From contig DHWR01000020.1 of NCBI GenBank assembly GCA_002413265.1, positions 570 to 17,201 on the forward strand: a DNA stretch of 16,632 nt, in the 5' to 3' direction. Position numbers and translations under genes: made by a program. This document shows positions 14,606-16,632 of this stretch, piece by piece. The notes under the pieces were generated by a model. It made no database searches. It saw only the letters and a list, made by a program, of their open reading frames with translations, and had not been told where the DNA came from. The stretch is from Chloroflexi bacterium UBA5177. Its GTDB lineage: Bacteria; Chloroflexota; UBA5177. The stretch's first letter is position 1; the number at the start of each line of letters is the position of its first letter.

Positions 14606-15717
14606 GCGAAGCAGCGAGCCGAAAGGAAGAGCGCTTTCCCTGGCATGCGATGAACCTCGAGCGCGCTCTTTCGAGCGGTTCGGAAACGGAGGATGTCGGG
14701 CTCGAAAAGCTGTTCGAGCAGTTCGCGGATGCCGATCATCGGGGCTTGATGCTGGTCGGCGACCGACGACGAATCCTGGCGATGAACCCGGCTGCTCGGA
14801 GCCTCGTCGCTTATGACGGCCCTCTGCCCCGACCGGCTGCCGAAATTTCTCACGACGTCGAGCTCGAATTTGCAGTTGGCGATGCCATCCACGACCGCCA
14901 TCCGGTCTGGCATGAATCCTATGCGCCAGGACCGGACCGATTGCTGAGCTTCCACCTGGTTCCGATCATGTCTTCGAGCGGCGAGCCGTTGCTGGTGGCC
15001 GTAACCGTGGAGGACGTCACGCGGCTGAGGCATCTCGAGACCGTCCGACGTGACTTTGTCGCCAACGTCTCTCATGAGCTTCGGACGCCCATCGCGTCTA
15101 TCAATCTGCTGGTTGAGACCCTGCAGCGAGGCGCGCTGAACGATCCGGACGCGGCTCTGCAGTTTTTACATCGCATCGAAGTCGAGACGCAGGCGATGGC
15201 CCATCTGGTCGAGGAGCTCTTGGAGCTCTCTCGCCTGGAGACGGGAGCACTCACGCTCGACGTTGCGTGCACCGATCTCGAACAGCTGATTCGAGACGTG
15301 CTTGCAAGGCTGGCGCCAACCGCGGAAGAGAAGGATGTATCTCTCATGGCCGACATCCGGCATGAGCTTCCGAATGTGCGTGCGGATCGCAAGCGCATCG
15401 AGCAGGTGCTGATGAACCTGGTTCACAACGGCATCAAATTCACGCCGGCCGGGGGTCGGGTCACCGTCCGAGCCGTCAGGCAGGGCCTGGCTGTATCGGT
15501 AGACGTTGTCGACACCGGGATCGGGATGGATGCCGATCAGGCGGCCAGGATTTTTGAGCGCTTCTACAAGCTGGACAAGGGTCGAAACCGCAGTGGAGGG
15601 TCCGGACTCGGTCTAGCGATTTCGAAGCACCTTTTAGAGCTGCACAGGAGTGGCCTTCAAGTCGTGAGCGAGGCTGGCCGAGGGTCGAAGTTTTCCTTTT
15701 CGCTGCCGGTCGAATAG
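14602..15717 (+). CDS. PhoR-like sensor histidine kinase lacking membrane helices
   Basis: A 371-residue kinase. Residues 1-40 are polar. A PAS-like domain (about 41-140) contains GLMLVGDRRRILAMNPAARSL and ends VTVEDVTRLRHLE. HisKA holds the phospho-acceptor H158 in VSHELRTP. The ATPase domain has N-box NLVHNGIKFTP, G1 box DTGIGM, F-box FERFYKLDK and G2 box GGSGLGLAI. No membrane segment is visible, unlike many PhoR proteins, so it would sense a cytoplasmic cue, plausibly via PhoU and the Pst complex. The ATG at 14602 overlaps the regulator stop (ATGA). An in-frame upstream extension would run through the regulator gene and is rejected. It is convergent with the next gene, with a 3-bp gap. 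Confidence 0.92.
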   Translation: MSEAASRKEERFPWHAMNLERALSSGSETEDVGLEKLFEQFADADHRGLMLVGDRRRILAMNPAARSLVAYDGPLPRPAAEISHDVELEFAVGDAIHDRHPVWHESYAPGPDRLLSFHLVPIMSSSGEPLLVAVTVEDVTRLRHLETVRRDFVANVSHELRTPIASINLLVETLQRGALNDPDAALQFLHRIEVETQAMAHLVEELLELSRLETGALTLDVACTDLEQLIRDVLARLAPTAEEKDVSLMADIRHELPNVRADRKRIEQVLMNLVHNGIKFTPAGGRVTVRAVRQGLAVSVDVVDTGIGMDADQAARIFERFYKLDKGRNRSGGSGLGLAISKHLLELHRSGLQVVSEAGRGSKFSFSLPVE

Positions 15718-15720
15718 CGC

Positions 15721-16191
15721 CTACGCGGCCGAGCTTCGCGCTCTGCGGACGGCTCGTTTCACCAGAACATGATCGTGTGCCGCGCTGATCACGTACACCA
15801 CGCCAAGGATGGTTAAGGCGAGAATGACCGCGTCGACGCTCGTTCTCCCCTGCTTGGCCCAATACACGTCTTTCACATAGAGCCACAGTGCAAATTCGTC
15901 GAGCGTCAAAGCAGCGCCGACCCCGTAGAGAACCGCCATTGCCAGCCTGAGGCGTTTGCGACTCCAGAAAGCGATGCCGACGTTGCCGGCGATCAGGACC
16001 GAAATGATGCCTGGGACCATGTGATGGATGTGAACTGGGCCGTGCTGGTCGGGCAGAATGTTCGCCTTCTGTAGATGAGTGACCGTGCGGATGAAGGCAA
16101 AGGTAAGGATGAAGCTGACGAGGATGAACAGCCGCTCTCGAAGGTTGCGGTCCTTGATGCGGACGTACGTGGAACGAAGGAAGTCTGACAC
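15721..16191 (-). CDS. Small four-helix membrane protein with HIHH motif
   Basis: A 156-residue integral membrane protein with four predicted helices (about 22-42, 59-78, 86-110 and 122-143). Conserved-looking polar residues are HGPVHIHHMVPGI before helix 2 and LTLDEFALWLYVKDVYW at the end of helix 3. I recall similar hypothetical proteins in Actinobacteria, but the function is unknown; clustered His and acidic residues suggest a metal or proton site. The GTG at 16191 is preferred because a -10-like TATACT ends six bases upstream, so the mRNA may be leaderless. There is no ribosome site, and upstream extension would overlap the divergent MFS gene. Its start codon abuts that of the MFS gene. 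Confidence 0.7.
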   Translation of the reverse strand: MSDFLRSTYVRIKDRNLRERLFILVSFILTFAFIRTVTHLQKANILPDQHGPVHIHHMVPGIISVLIAGNVGIAFWSRKRLRLAMAVLYGVGAALTLDEFALWLYVKDVYWAKQGRTSVDAVILALTILGVVYVISAAHDHVLVKRAVRRARSSAA

Positions 16192-16202
16192 GTGCGGAGT
16201 AT
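16189..16202. promoter_or_regulatory. Back-to-back starts and likely leaderless promoter
   Basis: The palindrome CACGTG (16189-16194) holds both divergent GTG starts with no base between them. On the minus strand TATACT (complement of 16198-16203, five of six -10 bases) ends about six bases before the leftward GTG, so transcription would begin at or near the start codon. The rightward gene has AAGGAAG eight bases before its GTG, inside the leftward coding sequence. No clear -35 was found for TATACT. Confidence 0.4.
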
Positions 16203-16632
16203 AGCCCCTGAGTCCGCGGAGGATTTTCGCGTCCGTCTGCTGTTGCTTTGGCTCGGTGGGGTGGCGCTTCGCATGACGGTTCTGGCCGTGCCGCCCCTGT
16301 TGCCGCGGATCCACCGTGACCTCGCTCTGAGCGAGACGGCCGTGGGAGCGCTGTCCAGTCTCCCTGTCCTCCTACTGGCCGCGGCTTCAGTGTTTGGCTC
16401 GCTTCTCATTGCCCGCTTGGGACCGCGGAGAGCGATCATCGCCGGCTTACTTCTCGTCGCGGTTGCCGGCGGAGCCCGAGGAGCGGGCACCTCTACGCCC
16501 GTGGTATTTGTGCTGACGTTTCTCATGGGAATCGGCATCGCCGTTAGCCAGCCGGCGTTGCCCTCGCTGGCACGACTCTGGTTTCCGGCGCGGACTGCCC
16601 TTGCTACGGCCATCTACTCGAACGGCTTCCTT
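16192..16632 (+). CDS. MFS transporter, CynX/NimT-like (truncated by window)
   Basis: An open frame of 147 codons runs off the right edge. It begins GTG, with AAGGAAG eight bases upstream. After about 12 polar residues come membrane helices: LLLLWLGGVALRMTVLAV, then PPLLPRIHRDLALSETAVGAL, and a motif-A-like loop SLLIARLGPRRAIIAG between helices 2 and 3. 'PPLLPRIHRDLALS' closely resembles the start of CynX/NimT-type transporters, which export cyanate, nitroimidazole and other small compounds. The substrate cannot be predicted. The rest of the protein lies outside the window. Confidence 0.8.
   Translation, partial: MRSIAPESAEDFRVRLLLLWLGGVALRMTVLAVPPLLPRIHRDLALSETAVGALSSLPVLLLAAASVFGSLLIARLGPRRAIIAGLLLVAVAGGARGAGTSTPVVFVLTFLMGIGIAVSQPALPSLARLWFPARTALATAIYSNGFL

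Noticed and set aside
15993..16613. 206-codon minus-strand ORF
   Set aside because: Overlaps the small membrane protein in another frame and lies antisense to the truncated MFS gene, both of which have family features.

Overview
The window is dense, fairly GC-rich bacterial chromosome with GTG/TTG starts common and several stop/start overlaps. An actinobacterial-type PspA (LDYSY motif), a Soj-type ParA, a DUF402 protein, a soluble PhoR-like kinase and a small 'HIHH...LDEFALW' membrane protein point to Terrabacteria. Actinomycetota or a Dormibacterota/Chloroflexota-like lineage fits best, but no rRNA or other marker is present, so this is inference. No tRNA, rRNA, insertion sequence, prophage or CRISPR is seen.

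Layout. (1) 1-682: a leftward unit with a promoter near 573-601 and a ~400-nt leader. The leader carries two copies of a conserved RNA fold, each followed at once by an intrinsic terminator. It leads into a 40-residue ORF with W-x-E-P repeats, and another gene starts at the left edge. This is the most unusual part of the window. (2) 683-1945: an MFS exporter, convergent with (3) a leftward division/signalling cluster, parA > ftsZ > DUF402 > HD-GYP (5699-1956). parA and ftsZ overlap, and FtsZ ends at its globular core with no C-terminal tail. (4) 5839-8286: pspA (divergent from parA), a degenerate signal-peptidase-II-like membrane protein, and a membrane-anchored CapA-family protein. (5) 8316-15717: a phosphate locus. 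pstC-pstA-pstB-PhoB-like regulator-phoU run left. pstS, then a second PhoB-like regulator and a PhoR-like kinase, run right. The shared 250-bp intergenic region carries two oppositely facing arrays of four hexamers at 11-bp spacing, which look like PHO boxes. (6) 15721-16632: a small membrane protein and a CynX-like MFS gene whose GTG starts lie back to back in CACGTG.

Working together: the phosphate genes form one regulated uptake system. PstS captures phosphate, PstCAB imports it, PhoU conveys transport status, and the kinase and two regulators control transcription through the twin arrays. The parA-ftsZ cluster suggests coupled expression of a positioning ATPase and a division GTPase, with a nucleotide hydrolase and a c-di-GMP phosphodiesterase downstream. 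Functions are assigned from motifs read by eye; no database search was run.
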